Shown here piece after piece: positions 17,415 to 27,462 of a stretch of DNA of 40,951 bases. Position 1 is the stretch's first letter, and each line of letters opens with the position of its first letter. Below the pieces are notes generated by a model. It made no database searches, was not told where the DNA came from, and was given only the letters and a program-made list of their open reading frames with translations. A program made the position numbers and the translations under genes. This DNA is from Candidatus Eiseniibacteriota bacterium (lineage in GTDB: Bacteria > Eisenbacteria > RBG-16-71-46). Where the stretch lies: positions 1-40,951 of the forward strand of contig JACOSV010000024.1 of NCBI GenBank assembly GCA_016178725.1, given 5' to 3'.

Positions 17415-19144
17415 TGCGCACGCTCCATCACTCACTGCGCCCGGCGCGCGCCGCGACGCTCGGCGCGCTGGCGCTGGTCGGCGCGCTCGCGTCGCCGGCC
17501 GCGTCGGCGGCCGGGGCCGCGCGCCTCGAGGTGCGCGGCACGATCTCCACGCCGCGGCTCGCGGACGCCGCCTTCGCGCCGGCGTTGCGCGCATCGCGCG
17601 ACTCGGCGGCGGTCGGCGCGGCGCTCGCGGACCTGATCGCCGGGCTCGAGGACCAGGGCCATCTCGACGCGCGGGCGCACGCGGCGTGGGACTCGGCCGG
17701 CGTGGTGCTGCGCGTCGCGGTGGAGGAGGGCCCGCGCTACCGCTGGGCATCGATCGTGATCGATGGCGCGACGCGCGAGGACTCGGCGGCGTTCTCGGCG
17801 TCGCTCGCGCTCGCGCCCGGCGTGTGGGCGTCACCGACCGCTCTATCGGACGCGATCGCGCGCGCGGTGCGCGAGGCCGCCGACCGCGGCCGCCCGTACG
17901 CGGCCCTCGGCGTGCGCGTGCTCCGCTGGGATTCGGCGGGCGCGCACGTGCGGCTCAACGGATCGCAGGGGCCGCGCGTCACGATCTCGAAGGTGCGCCT
18001 CGAGGGCATGCGCGTGACGCGGCCCGCGCTGGCGCAGCGCGCGATGGGCCGGCTCGCCGACGCGCCGTTCTAGCAGTCCGAAGCGCTCGCCGCGCGCGAT
18101 CGCCTGCGCCGGCTCGGCGTGTTCGACGCGGTCGAGTACCGCGGACTCGACGGCGAGGGCGACTGGAGCCGCGGCCAGCTCGTCTATCAGGTGCAGGAGC
18201 CACGCTACAACCGGTTCGAAGGCGCGGTCGGCGTGCAGGGTGACCATCGCGTCGTCGGCGTCGCGGGCCTCGGGCTCGACAACCTCGCCGGCACGGGGCG
18301 CGCGCTCGCGCTGCGCTGGGAGGCGCGCGGGCGCGGGGTCGCGGAGTTCTCGGCCCGCTACGCCGAGCCGCTGCTCTTCGGCACGCCGATCCGCGGCGAG
18401 GTCGCGATCGATCAGCACAACGAGGACACACTCTACACGCGCACGACCTGGGGCGGGCGCTTCGGCTTCACGCTCGGCGACCGCCAACGCCTGTCGGCCG
18501 GCTACACGCAGGAACGCGTCGTGCAGGCGCTGGGCGATGTCGAAGAGGCCGACCTCCAGACGACCGAGTTCACGCTCGAGCGCGACGAGCGCGACGCGCC
18601 CGTCGATCCGCGGCACGGACGCCTGCTGCGCGTCACCGCGGCGCAGATCTTCAAGAGCGAGCTGCTGCGTCCATCGGGACGCGGCAGCGCGCGCGCGAGC
18701 GCGGTCGAGGCCGCGACCGAATGGTACCGACCGCTCTCGACGCGATCGGGTCTCGCGCTCGAGCTCTCGGGCGCCGCGCGCTTCAGCTCGGAGCGCGTGC
18801 TGCCGCTGTTCGAGCGCTATGCGGTCGGCGGCGCGGCGAGCCTGCGCGGCTACGACGAGCAGGCGTTCCGCGTCGACCGGTACGGGCTCTCGCGCCTCGA
18901 GTGGCGCCGGTTCCTCGGGCGCGCGGGTGAGCAGGTGTTCCTGTTCTGGGACCATGCGCTGATGGGCACGCGACTCGCGCTCGCCACCGGCGGCGACACG
19001 TTCCAGGTCCTGAATCGCGACGGCCTCGGATTCGGACTCCGCCTCCGTGCCGCGGGCGGCACGGTCGGAGTAGACTACGGTCTCGCGCCGGGCGCGGCGC
19101 CGCTGGAAGGGAAGATCCACTTGAGGCTGATCAGCGCGTTCTAG
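17414..19144 (+). pseudogene. Omp85/BamA-type outer membrane protein interrupted by an in-frame TAG
   Basis: Reading from ATG 17414, a signal peptide (about residues 1-33) leads into POTRA-like domains (VAVEEGPRYRWASIVIDGA and GPRVTISKVRLEGMRVTRPAL). The frame then meets TAG at 18071-18073 and continues in the same frame to 19144. The residues around the stop, GRLADAPF then QSEALAARDRLRRLGVFDAVEY, are one unbroken POTRA helix, so the TAG replaced a sense codon (TCG Ser or TAC Tyr are single-base options). The downstream part is an Omp85 barrel with the loop-6 motif SLRGYDEQAF and terminal RLISAF. Full length would be 576 residues. The first downstream start, GTG 18119, has no evident ribosome site. 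Explanations: a real nonsense mutation, a base-call error or, least likely, readthrough. If intact, it would insert or translocate outer-membrane proteins. Confidence 0.8.
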
Positions 19145-19161
19145 GCGCAGTCCGGAGGAGC

Positions 19162-21360
19162 ATGACGCTCGCATCCGAGGTCCGATCGCTGCTCGCCCCC
19201 GACGGGCGGCTCGCGCAGCGATGGCCGCGTTACGAAGACCGCGAATCGCAACGCCGCATGGCCTGCGACGTCGCGCGCACGCTGGAGCAGGGCGGCGTGC
19301 TGCTCGCCGAGGCGCCGACCGGTGTCGGCAAGTCGCTGGCGTACCTGCTGCCAAGCGTGCTCGCCGCGCGGGACACGGACCGGCGCGTCGTGATCGCCAC
19401 CTGTACCAAGTCGCTACAGGACCAGCTCTTCGAGCGCGACCTTCCAGCCCTGCTCGAAGCGCTCGGCCTCTCGCTCCCATGCGCCCGGCTCAAGGGCAAG
19501 CAGAACTACCTCTGCCCGAAGTCGCTCGAGGTCGCGGACTCGGAGGCCGCCGAGGAGCGTGCTGTGCTCGAGTCCCTGCGCCGCTGGGCGGCGGACGAGG
19601 AGATCGGCGATCTCGACCGTTTCGCGGCGGAGGACGAGGAGGCGTGGCGGCGGATCCGCGGGCGCGTCGCCACCGATCCGGTCGCGTGCTCGGGCGCCGC
19701 GTGCCGGCGCGGCCGCGAGTGCTTCTGGGTGCGCGCGCGCCGCCGCGCGGGTGAGGCGCGCCTGCTGATCGTGAACCACGCGCTGCTCGCGCTCTCCGGC
19801 GAGGCCGAGGGCCTGCTGCCTGAGTTCGACATGCTGATCGTCGACGAGGCGCACCGGCTCGAAGGCGTGCTGCTCGGACAGCTCGAGCGCAGCGTGTCGC
19901 GCCACCGCGTCGAGGAGGCGCTGCGCGTGCTCGGCGCGCGTGCGGCGCGGCGGCCCGCGTCGCCCGGCGGGCTGCTCGCTCGCGTGCGCGGCTACCTGCT
20001 GCCGCTCTTCGACGGTGAGCGGCGCGAAGGACTGCGCGGTGACGTCGATCGTCTCGACGAGCGCATCGCGCCGGCGCGCGAAGCGGCCGAGGCGTTCTTC
20101 GCCGCGGTCGAGCCGGCGCCGCGGATCTATGACGATCCGCGGCGGGGCGCGCGCCACGAGCTCTACGGCGCGCGCGAGCGCTACCGCGACGCGCGCGAGC
20201 TGCTGGGCCGCGATCTGCAGCCGCTCGAGACGTTGCTCGGCGAATGCCACGCGTTCGCGCGCGGGCTCACGCGACTCGCCGACGCCGTCGGCATGCTCGC
20301 GCAGCGGGGCGGCGCCGGCGGCGCCGGCGGGGGCGGCGGATCGCAGGCGATCGAGGAGGAGCTGCAGGGCGAGCTCGATCACGGCGCGGCGCTGTGGTCG
20401 GCGCTCGCCGCCGATGTCGTGCATCTCGCCGAGGCGAGCGACCGCGAGTGGGTCTACTGGCGCACCGCCGCGCGCGGCGCGGGCACCGCGGCGGGCGGGC
20501 GCGGCGTCGAGCTGCACGGCGCTCCGATCGGTGTCGGCGGCCACGCGCGGCGGCTGGTGCTCGGCCGCGCGCGTGCCGTGATCCTCACCTCGGCGACGCT
20601 CGCCGCCGGCGGCGACTTCGAGTTCACCGCCGAGCGTCTCGGCCTCGGCGAGTCGCACGGTCTGCCTTACGAGGTCGCGACCTATCCGACGCCGTTCCCG
20701 CTCGAGCGCCAGATGCGCGCGTTCGTGCTCACCGAGCGTGGCGCGGGGGCACCCGGTGACGAGGCGTCGCAGATCGCCGACGTCGTCGCGGCGCTCGCGC
20801 CGACCGGGCGCAATCAGCTCGTGCTGTTCACGGCGCACGAGCGGCTGCGGCGCGTGCGCGACCGCCTGCGCGGCAGGCTCGGCGCCGATCGCGTGCTGCT
20901 CGCGCAGGAATGGGACGGATCCGCGGGGCGCGTGAGCGAGCGGTTTCGCGAACATCGCGGCGCGGTCTTGCTCGGCGTTCAGAGCCTGTGGGAAGGTGTC
21001 GACTTTCCCGGTGAGGCGCTGGAGATCCTCGTGGTCGCGAAGCTCCCGTTCTCGGTTCCCGATGAGCCGCTGGTCGAGGCGCGCGGCGAGCGCCTGCGCG
21101 AGCGCGGCCTCGATCCGTTCCGTGACGACGCCGTGCCCGAGGCGGTGCTGCGCTTCCGCCAGGTGATCGGCCGGCTGATCCGCCGCGCCGACGATCGCGG
21201 GGTGCTGGTCGTCTGCGATCCGCGGCTCGCGACCGCCTCGTACCGGCGCGCGTTCCGCGAGGCGCTCGCGGTCGAGCCCGAGATGGCGCCGGACGTGGCG
21301 ACGCTCGCGCGCGAGGCCGCGGCGTTCTTCGCCGGCGAGGACGTCGAGGATCCCGCGTGA
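19162..21360 (+). CDS. DinG/XPD-family ATP-dependent DNA helicase
   Basis: Superfamily 2 helicase of 732 residues with ribosome site GGAGGAG just before ATG 19162. Walker A is EAPTGVGKS with Lys57. Motif Ia follows as [17 protein letters not shown]. Four cysteines, Cys118 (NYLCPK), Cys176, Cys181 and Cys187 ([14 protein letters not shown]), match the iron-sulfur cluster arrangement of XPD/DinG. The DEAH box is at 228-231 ([10 protein letters not shown]). C-terminal motifs include [19 protein letters not shown] and [17 protein letters not shown] (motif VI). The family unwinds DNA 5' to 3', including forked and damaged substrates. A Gly-rich insert lies near residue 385. The stop overlaps the hutH GTG by four bases, an odd pairing with histidine catabolism. 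YoaA-like or DinG-like assignment cannot be separated by eye. Confidence 0.92.
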   Translation: MTLASEVRSLLAPDGRLAQRWPRYEDRESQRRMACDVARTLEQGGVLLAEAPTGVGKSLAYLLPSVLAARDTDRRVVIATCTKSLQDQLFERDLPALLEALGLSLPCARLKGKQNYLCPKSLEVADSEAAEERAVLESLRRWAADEEIGDLDRFAAEDEEAWRRIRGRVATDPVACSGAACRRGRECFWVRARRRAGEARLLIVNHALLALSGEAEGLLPEFDMLIVDEAHRLEGVLLGQLERSVSRHRVEEALRVLGARAARRPASPGGLLARVRGYLLPLFDGERREGLRGDVDRLDERIAPAREAAEAFFAAVEPAPRIYDDPRRGARHELYGARERYRDARELLGRDLQPLETLLGECHAFARGLTRLADAVGMLAQRGGAGGAGGGGGSQAIEEELQGELDHGAALWSALAADVVHLAEASDREWVYWRTAARGAGTAAGGRGVELHGAPIGVGGHARRLVLGRARAVILTSATLAAGGDFEFTAERLGLGESHGLPYEVATYPTPFPLERQMRAFVLTERGAGAPGDEASQIADVVAALAPTGRNQLVLFTAHERLRRVRDRLRGRLGADRVLLAQEWDGSAGRVSERFREHRGAVLLGVQSLWEGVDFPGEALEILVVAKLPFSVPDEPLVEARGERLRERGLDPFRDDAVPEAVLRFRQVIGRLIRRADDRGVLVVCDPRLATASYRRAFREALAVEPEMAPDVATLAREAAAFFAGEDVEDPA

Positions 21361-22892
21361 TCGAGCTCGGCGCCCGGTCGCTGACGCTCGCGGACGTCGT
21401 TGCGGTCGCGCGCGACGGCGCGCCGGTGACACTCGCCGCCGGCGCGCGCCGGAGCATGGTCGCGGCGCGCGCGGTGATCGAGCGCGTGGCGGCGGGAACC
21501 GCGGCGGTTTACGGCGTCAACACCGGGTTCGGCGTGCTCAAGGATCAGGTGATCGCGCCGGAGCAGATCCGTCAGCTCCAGCTCAATCTCCTGCGCTCGC
21601 ACGCGGCCGGCGTCGGGCGCTTCGCGTCGCGCGACGTGTCGCGGGCGATGCTGCTGCTGCGCGCCGCCTCGCTGGCGCGCGGCCATTCCGGCTGCCGGCC
21701 CGAGGTCGTGGAGTCGCTCATCGCGCTGCTCGTGAACGACGTGACCCCGATCGTGCCGCTCCAGGGCTCGGTCGGCGCGTCGGGCGACCTCGCGCCGCTC
21801 GCGCACCTCGCGCTGGTGCTCGTGGGCGAGGGCGAGGCGTGGCTCGGCGCGCCCGACGACGCGGCGGCCAAGCGCCTGCCCGGCGCGCTCGCGCTGCGCG
21901 GCGCCGGGCTGCAGCCGATCACGCTCGAGGCGAAGGAGGGGCTCGCGCTCATCAACGGGACCCAGCTCTCGACTGCGCTCGCCGCGCTCGCGTGCGTGGA
22001 CGCGCGGCGGTTGTTGGAGGCGGCGGTCGCGGCGGCGGCGCTCTCGACCGAGGTGCTGCTCGGCTCGTTCCAGCCCGCGCGCGCCGAGGTGCAGGCGCTG
22101 CGGCCCTATCCCGGCGCGCTCGAGACGGCGCGGCGCATGCGTGCCTACGCCGAAGACAGCGCGCTGGTCGCCTCGCACGCGGACTGCGGCCGCGTGCAGG
22201 ACGCCTACAGCCTGCGCTGCGCGCCGCAGGTGCTCGGCGCCGCGTGGGACGCGATCGGCCATGTCGAGAGCCAGCTGGTCGTCGAGATCAACGGCGTCAA
22301 CGACAACCCGCTCGTGTTCCCGTCGTCGGACGAGGTGATCTCGGCCGGCCTGTTCCACGCGCAGCCGGTGGCGCTCGTCGCCGACTACCTCAAGATCGCC
22401 GTGGCCGAGATCGCTTCGCTCGCCGAGCGCCGCATCGACCGGCTGACCGACGCGCGCGTCTCCGGGCTGCCGGCGGTGCTCGCCGGCGAGCCGGGGCTCG
22501 AATCGGGCTACATGCTCGCCCAGTACACGGCCGCGGCGCTGGTCTCCGAGAACAAGACGCTGTGCCATCCGGCGAGCGTGGATTCGATACCGACCGGCGC
22601 GGGGATCGAGGACCACGTCAGCATGGCGCCGATCGCCGGCCGCCACGCGCTGCGTGTCGTCGAGAACGCGGCGCATGTCGTGGCGCTCGAGCTGATGTGC
22701 GCGGCGCGCGCGCTCGAGTTCCGCCGGCCGCTGCGCGCCGGGCTCGGCAGCGAGCGGCTCTACGGCATGGTGCGCCGCGTGGTGCCCACGCCCGAGGGCG
22801 ACCGTCCGCTCTCCGAGCCGTGCCAGGCGCTGAGCCGATGGGTGCTGTCGCGCGAACCGGTGCGCCTCGCCGAAGAGGTGCTCGCGTCGTGA
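21357..22892 (+). CDS. hutH: Histidine ammonia-lyase
   Basis: First enzyme of histidine degradation: non-oxidative deamination of L-histidine to trans-urocanate plus ammonia. The 511-residue length fits HutH. The MIO prosthetic group would form from Ala141-Ser142-Gly143 in [15 protein letters not shown]. Other family signatures are [12 protein letters not shown] near the N-terminus, [15 protein letters not shown], and [17 protein letters not shown]. The C-terminal region [20 protein letters not shown] also matches. The start is GTG overlapping the helicase TGA (GTGA), which gives [14 protein letters not shown]. It is followed with a four-base overlap by hutU, so hutH, hutU and hutI appear translationally coupled. 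Confidence 0.97.
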   Translation: MIELGARSLTLADVVAVARDGAPVTLAAGARRSMVAARAVIERVAAGTAAVYGVNTGFGVLKDQVIAPEQIRQLQLNLLRSHAAGVGRFASRDVSRAMLLLRAASLARGHSGCRPEVVESLIALLVNDVTPIVPLQGSVGASGDLAPLAHLALVLVGEGEAWLGAPDDAAAKRLPGALALRGAGLQPITLEAKEGLALINGTQLSTALAALACVDARRLLEAAVAAAALSTEVLLGSFQPARAEVQALRPYPGALETARRMRAYAEDSALVASHADCGRVQDAYSLRCAPQVLGAAWDAIGHVESQLVVEINGVNDNPLVFPSSDEVISAGLFHAQPVALVADYLKIAVAEIASLAERRIDRLTDARVSGLPAVLAGEPGLESGYMLAQYTAAALVSENKTLCHPASVDSIPTGAGIEDHVSMAPIAGRHALRVVENAAHVVALELMCAARALEFRRPLRAGLGSERLYGMVRRVVPTPEGDRPLSEPCQALSRWVLSREPVRLAEEVLAS

Positions 22893-24559
22893 GCGTCGCC
22901 GCCGCCCGCACCGTGCGCGCACCGCGCGGCACGACGCTCTCGTGCCGCGGCTGGGTGCAGGAGGCGGCGCTCCGCATGCTCATGAACAACCTCGATCCCG
23001 AGGTCGCCGAGCGGCCGGACGAGCTGATCGTCTACGGCGGCACCGGCAAGGCGGCGCGCTCGTGGGAGGCGTTCGACCGCATCGTCGCCGCGCTCAAGTC
23101 GCTCGATCACGAAGAGACGCTGCTCGTCCAGTCGGGCAAGCCGGTCGGCATCTTCCGCACGCACGCGGGCGCGCCGCGCGTGCTGATCGCGAACGCGCTG
23201 CTCGTGCCACGCTGGGCGACGTGGGAGCACTTCTGGGAGCTCGAAGGCAGGGGCCTCATGATGTTCGGTCAGATGACCGCGGGCTCGTGGATCTACATCG
23301 GCTCGCAGGGGATCGTCCAGGGCACGTTCGAGACGCTCGCCGAGTGCGCCGACCGCCACTTTGCCGGTTCGCTCGCCGGGCGCCTCGTCCTCACCGCCGG
23401 CCTCGGTGGCATGGGCGGCGCGCAGCCGCTCGCGGTGACGATGAACGGCGGCGTGTGCCTCGCGATCGAAGTGGACGCCGCGCGTGCGCGGCGGCGCGTC
23501 GAGACCGGCTACTGCGACCGCATGACGGCCTCGCTCGACGAGGCGCTCGCGTGGTGCCGCGCCGCGCAGTCGGCGCGACAGGCGGTGAGCGTGGCGCTGA
23601 TCGGCAACGCCGCCGAGGTCGAGCCCGAGCTGCTGCGTCGCGGCGTCGTCCCCGACATCGCGACCGATCAGACGTCGGCGCACGATCCGCTCCACGGCTA
23701 CGTGCCGGCCGGGCTCACGCCGGATCGGGCGGCGGCGCTGCGCGCGGACGATCCCGACGCGCACGTGCGTCGCGCGCGCGCGTCGATGGCCGATCAGGTG
23801 CGCGCGCTGCTCGGGATGAAGGCGCGCGGCACGGTGCTGTTCGACTACGGCAACAACCTGCGCGGTGAGGCCGAGAAGGGCGGGCTCGCGCACGATCAGG
23901 CGTTCTCGTATCCGGGATTCGTGCCGGAGTACATCCGGCCGCTCTTCTGCACCGGCAAGGGACCGTTTCGCTGGGCGGCGCTCTCGGGCGATCCCGAGGA
24001 CATCCTCGCCACCGACCGCGCGGCGCTCGAGGAGTTCCCGGACGACGCACGGCTCCGCCGCTGGATTCCGCTGGCCGAGAAGCACGTGCGCTTCCAGGGG
24101 CTGCCGGCGCGCATCTGCTGGCTCGGCTACGGTGAGCGCGCGCGGCTCGGCCTGCGCTTCAACCGCATGGTGCGCGAGGGCGCCGTGAGGGCGCCGATCG
24201 TGATCGGCCGTGACCATCTCGACGCGGGCTCGGTCGCCTCGCCGTTCCGCGAGACCGAGGCGATGCGGGACGGCAGCGACGCCGTCGCGGACTGGCCGAT
24301 CCTGAACGCGCTGCTCAACGTCGCCTCGGGCGCCTCGTGGGTGAGCGTCCACCACGGCGGCGGCGTCGGCATCGGGCTCTCGATCCACGCCGGCATGGTG
24401 ATCGTGTGCGACGGCAGCGCCGCGGCCGACGAGAAGCTGCGGCGCGTGCTCACCAACGACCCCGGCACCGGCGTGATGCGCCACGCCGACGCCGGCTATC
24501 CCGCCGCGATCGAGCACGCGACGAGGACCGGCATGAAGCTCCCGGGGATCACGGCGTGA
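22889..24559 (+). CDS. hutU: Urocanate hydratase
   Basis: Converts urocanate to 4-imidazolone-5-propionate with NAD+ as a catalytic electrophile, the second step of histidine degradation. GTG 22889 overlaps the hutH stop and gives 556 residues, the usual urocanase length. Signatures include the start of the fold at [74 protein letters not shown] and the NAD-binding glycine stretch [30 protein letters not shown] and the late motif [19 protein letters not shown] are also conserved. The last bases overlap the hutI GTG by four. Confidence 0.97.
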   Translation: MSVAAARTVRAPRGTTLSCRGWVQEAALRMLMNNLDPEVAERPDELIVYGGTGKAARSWEAFDRIVAALKSLDHEETLLVQSGKPVGIFRTHAGAPRVLIANALLVPRWATWEHFWELEGRGLMMFGQMTAGSWIYIGSQGIVQGTFETLAECADRHFAGSLAGRLVLTAGLGGMGGAQPLAVTMNGGVCLAIEVDAARARRRVETGYCDRMTASLDEALAWCRAAQSARQAVSVALIGNAAEVEPELLRRGVVPDIATDQTSAHDPLHGYVPAGLTPDRAAALRADDPDAHVRRARASMADQVRALLGMKARGTVLFDYGNNLRGEAEKGGLAHDQAFSYPGFVPEYIRPLFCTGKGPFRWAALSGDPEDILATDRAALEEFPDDARLRRWIPLAEKHVRFQGLPARICWLGYGERARLGLRFNRMVREGAVRAPIVIGRDHLDAGSVASPFRETEAMRDGSDAVADWPILNALLNVASGASWVSVHHGGGVGIGLSIHAGMVIVCDGSAAADEKLRRVLTNDPGTGVMRHADAGYPAAIEHATRTGMKLPGITA

Positions 24560-25851
24560 CCGTTTCGCCGGCGAGCGATCCGTCGGGCCGTGTCGTCGCC
24601 GGGCGCGCCTCGTACCTCGTCGTCCACAACACGTCTGAGGTCGTGACGCCGGACGCGACCGGCATGCGCGTCGTCCGCTACCCGCGCGGCGCGGTCGTGT
24701 TCCGCGACGGGCGCGTGCTCGAGATCGGCCCTGGCGCCGAGCTGCTGCGTCGCCACGGCGAGGCGCGGCCGATCAACGCCAACGGGCGGCTCGTGACGCC
24801 GGGCCTCGTGGACTGCCACACGCACATGATCTTCGCCGGCCAGCGCGCGGGCGAGTTCCAGCGGCGGATCCGGGGGGAGAGCTACGCCGCGATCGCGGCC
24901 TCGGGCGGCGGCATCCGCGCGACGGTCGCCGCGACCGGCGCCGCGCGGGAGGATGCGCTCGAGAAGAATCTCGCCGCGCGGCTCGAGCGCTGGCGCGCGA
25001 ACGGCTGCACGACAGTCGAGATCAAGAGTGGCTACGGGCTCACGCCGTCCGCGGAGATCCGCATGCTCGAGCTGATGCGCGGCGCGGTGCAGCGCGTGCC
25101 GCTGCGCGTCGCGCGCACGGCGCTGCTGCTCCACGCGCTGCCCGAGTCGCACGCCGGGCGGCGCGACGCGTACGTCGAGGAGATGGCGGCGGTCGTGCTG
25201 CCCGAGCTCGTGCGCCGCGATCTCGCCGGCGCCGTGGACGTGTTCTGCGACCCGGTCGGGTTCAAGGTGGAGGAGTGCCGCGTGCTGCTGGCGCGGGCGA
25301 AGGCGCTCGGGCTCGCGATCAGGGTGCATGCCGAGCAGACGAAGCGCTTCGGCGGGGCGAAGCTGGCCGCGGAGATGGGGGCGCTCTCGGCGGACCATCT
25401 CGAATGCGCGAAGGAGGAGGATTGGCGTGCGCTCGCCGAGGCCGGCACGGTCGGCGTGCTGCTGCCGGTGTCGGCGTTGACGCTGCGCGAGAGGCTTCCG
25501 CAGGCGAAGATGCTGCGCGCGAGCGGCGCGCGCGTCGCGATCGCGACCGACTTCAATCCCGGCAGCGCGCCGGCGCAGTCCCTGCTCGAGTGCGGGGCGC
25601 TCGTGGCGCGGCTCGTCGGGCTCGACGCCGAGGAGATCCTGCTCGCGCTGACGTGGAATCCGGCGAAGGCGCTCGGGCTCGAGGCGCAGGTCGGGCATCT
25701 CACGCCCGGCGCGTCGGGCGATGCCATCGCCTGGGAGTGTGAGACGCTGGAGGAGCTGCCGTACTGGATGCCGGCGGTCCGTGCCGATACCGTGTTCGTG
25801 CGCGGCGCCGATCTGGCGCTGCCGGCGGTGGAGCGGAGGGTGTGGCCGTGA
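24556..25851 (+). CDS. hutI: Imidazolonepropionase
   Basis: Amidohydrolase that opens 4-imidazolone-5-propionate to N-formimino-L-glutamate, the third step of the pathway. GTG 24556 overlaps the hutU stop and yields 431 residues. The metal-binding HxH motif is [10 protein letters not shown] (His88, His90). Further signatures are [57 protein letters not shown] with the metal histidine, SADHLE, and [15 protein letters not shown] with the catalytic Asp. The first ~15 residues ([15 protein letters not shown]) are an extra tail; a later start is possible but would remove the coupling overlap. Confidence 0.96.
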   Translation: MTVSPASDPSGRVVAGRASYLVVHNTSEVVTPDATGMRVVRYPRGAVVFRDGRVLEIGPGAELLRRHGEARPINANGRLVTPGLVDCHTHMIFAGQRAGEFQRRIRGESYAAIAASGGGIRATVAATGAAREDALEKNLAARLERWRANGCTTVEIKSGYGLTPSAEIRMLELMRGAVQRVPLRVARTALLLHALPESHAGRRDAYVEEMAAVVLPELVRRDLAGAVDVFCDPVGFKVEECRVLLARAKALGLAIRVHAEQTKRFGGAKLAAEMGALSADHLECAKEEDWRALAEAGTVGVLLPVSALTLRERLPQAKMLRASGARVAIATDFNPGSAPAQSLLECGALVARLVGLDAEEILLALTWNPAKALGLEAQVGHLTPGASGDAIAWECETLEELPYWMPAVRADTVFVRGADLALPAVERRVWP

Positions 25852-25873
25852 ACGGTGGGGCGAGCGACATTTC

Positions 25874-27409
25874 ATGACCCGGCTCGTCGAGTGCGTTCCC
25901 AATTTCTCCGAGGGCCGACGCCGCGAGGTCGTCGAGGCGCTGATCCAGACGATCGCCGCCGTGCCGGGCGTCACGCTGCTCGACAGCGAGATGGATCCCG
26001 ACCACAACCGCTCGGTGCTCACGTTCGCGGGCGAGCCCGATCCGGTGATCGACGCCGCGGTCGCCGTGGCGAAGCGCGCCGCGGAGCTGATCGACCTCAA
26101 CCATCACTCGGGCCAGCACCCGCGCATGGGCGCGACCGACGTCGTGCCGTTCGTCCCGGTCGAAGGGGTCACGCTCGAGGACTGCGCCGGGTTCGCGCGG
26201 CGCGCGGGAGAGCGCATCGGCGAGGAGCTGAAGATCCCGGTGTTCCTCTACGAGGCCGCGGCGTCGCGGCCGGATCGCGCCAATCTCGCCGATGTGCGGC
26301 GCGGCGAGTTCGAGGGGCTGCGCGAGCGGATCGGCACGGATCCCGACCGCGTCCCCGACTTCGGGCCGAAGCGGATCCATCCGACGGCGGGCGCGACGGC
26401 GGTCGGCGCGCGGCACTTCCTGGTCGCGTTCAACGCCAACCTCAACACCGGCGACGTGCGCGTGGCGAAGGCGATCGCCGCCGCGATCCGCGAGCAGAGC
26501 GGCGGCCTGAAGCACGTGCGCGCGCTGGGATTCTCGATCGAGGGCGGCCGGCGCGCGCAGGTGAGCATGAACCTCGTGAACACCGAGGCGACGCCGATCC
26601 ACCGCGTGCTGGCGCTGGTCCGCGACGAAGCCGCGCGGCGCGGCGCGGCGATCTCGGGCTGCGAGGTCGTGGGGCTCGTGCCCGAGTACGCGATGCTCGA
26701 CGCGGCGGAACACGCGCTCCAGCTCGAGCACTTCCGGCGCGACCAGGTGCTCGAGCTGCGGCTCAAGCGGCCGCCGCTCACCGGCGCGGTCACGCTCGCT
26801 GAATTCATGGATCGCATCGCGGCGCCGACGCCGACGCCGGGCGGCGGCACGGTCGCGGCGATCGTGGGCGCGCTCGCGGCGAGCCTCGCGGTCATGGTCG
26901 CGAACCTCTCGCTCGGGAAGAAGAAGTATGCCGAGCACGCCGACGCGCTGCGCGGCATCCAGCGCGACGCCGACGCGCTGCGGCTCGAGCTCACCGGGCT
27001 CGGCCGTCGGGACAGCGATGCGTTCGACGCCGTGCTGGCGGCGGGACGCCTGCCGCAGGCGACGGCCGGGGAGTCCGCAGAGCGTGAATCGGCGATGGCG
27101 GGGGCGGGCCTCGAGGCCGCGCGCGTTCCGCTCGCCACGGCGGTCGCGTGCCTCGGCGTCGTCGGCCTCGCGACGCGGGTGGCCAAGTGCGGCAACGTCA
27201 ACGCGATAACCGACGCCGGGAGCGCCGGGCTGCTCGCGCGCGCCGCAGCCGAAGCGGCGCTTCTCAACGTCGAAATCAATCTGAAGTCTCTGCCCGAGTC
27301 TGCCGATAAGCATGGCGTGGAGGCGGAGTTGGACCGCTTCCGTCCGTCCCTCGCTCGTGCCGCCGACGCATGCGCGGCCGCGGTCAGGGCCGTGCTTGGC
27401 GCTTCATAG
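25874..27409 (+). CDS. ftcD: Glutamate formimidoyltransferase fused to formimidoyltetrahydrofolate cyclodeaminase
   Basis: Bifunctional enzyme of 511 residues. The N-terminal part (about 1-300) moves the formimino group from formiminoglutamate to tetrahydrofolate: VECVPNFSEGRRREVVEAL, the His-rich active-site stretch NHHSGQHPRMGATDVVPF near residues 76-93, and GPKRIHPTAGATAVGAR. The C-terminal part (about 312-500) is the cyclodeaminase that yields methenyltetrahydrofolate plus ammonia: EFMDRIAAPTPTPGGGTVAA and LGKKKYAEHADAL. The two-domain fusion resembles the animal FTCD layout; some bacteria carry it as one gene, others as two. ATG 25874 lies 22 bases past hutI and only a weak GGGG ribosome site is visible. 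It completes the folate branch of histidine degradation here, with no hutG or hutF nearby. Confidence 0.95.
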   Translation: MTRLVECVPNFSEGRRREVVEALIQTIAAVPGVTLLDSEMDPDHNRSVLTFAGEPDPVIDAAVAVAKRAAELIDLNHHSGQHPRMGATDVVPFVPVEGVTLEDCAGFARRAGERIGEELKIPVFLYEAAASRPDRANLADVRRGEFEGLRERIGTDPDRVPDFGPKRIHPTAGATAVGARHFLVAFNANLNTGDVRVAKAIAAAIREQSGGLKHVRALGFSIEGGRRAQVSMNLVNTEATPIHRVLALVRDEAARRGAAISGCEVVGLVPEYAMLDAAEHALQLEHFRRDQVLELRLKRPPLTGAVTLAEFMDRIAAPTPTPGGGTVAAIVGALAASLAVMVANLSLGKKKYAEHADALRGIQRDADALRLELTGLGRRDSDAFDAVLAAGRLPQATAGESAERESAMAGAGLEAARVPLATAVACLGVVGLATRVAKCGNVNAITDAGSAGLLARAAAEAALLNVEINLKSLPESADKHGVEAELDRFRPSLARAADACAAAVRAVLGAS

Positions 27410-27462
27410 GGATGTGACGAAGCCGGAGTTCACCCGCTACGGTTTCGCGGAGAACGACCAAC

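Noticed and set aside
14094..17834. 1246-codon open frame on the - strand
   Set aside because: Antisense shadow of the large barrel protein, Arg/Ala-rich with no recognisable motif.
18071..18073. Recoding of TAG as an amino acid across the genome
   Set aside because: TAG is the natural terminator of several well-defined genes here, including pilB, pilR and the PorV-like gene.
18119..19144. Separate gene for the Omp85 barrel half starting at GTG 18119
   Set aside because: No ribosome site, no signal peptide, and it begins in the middle of a POTRA helix.
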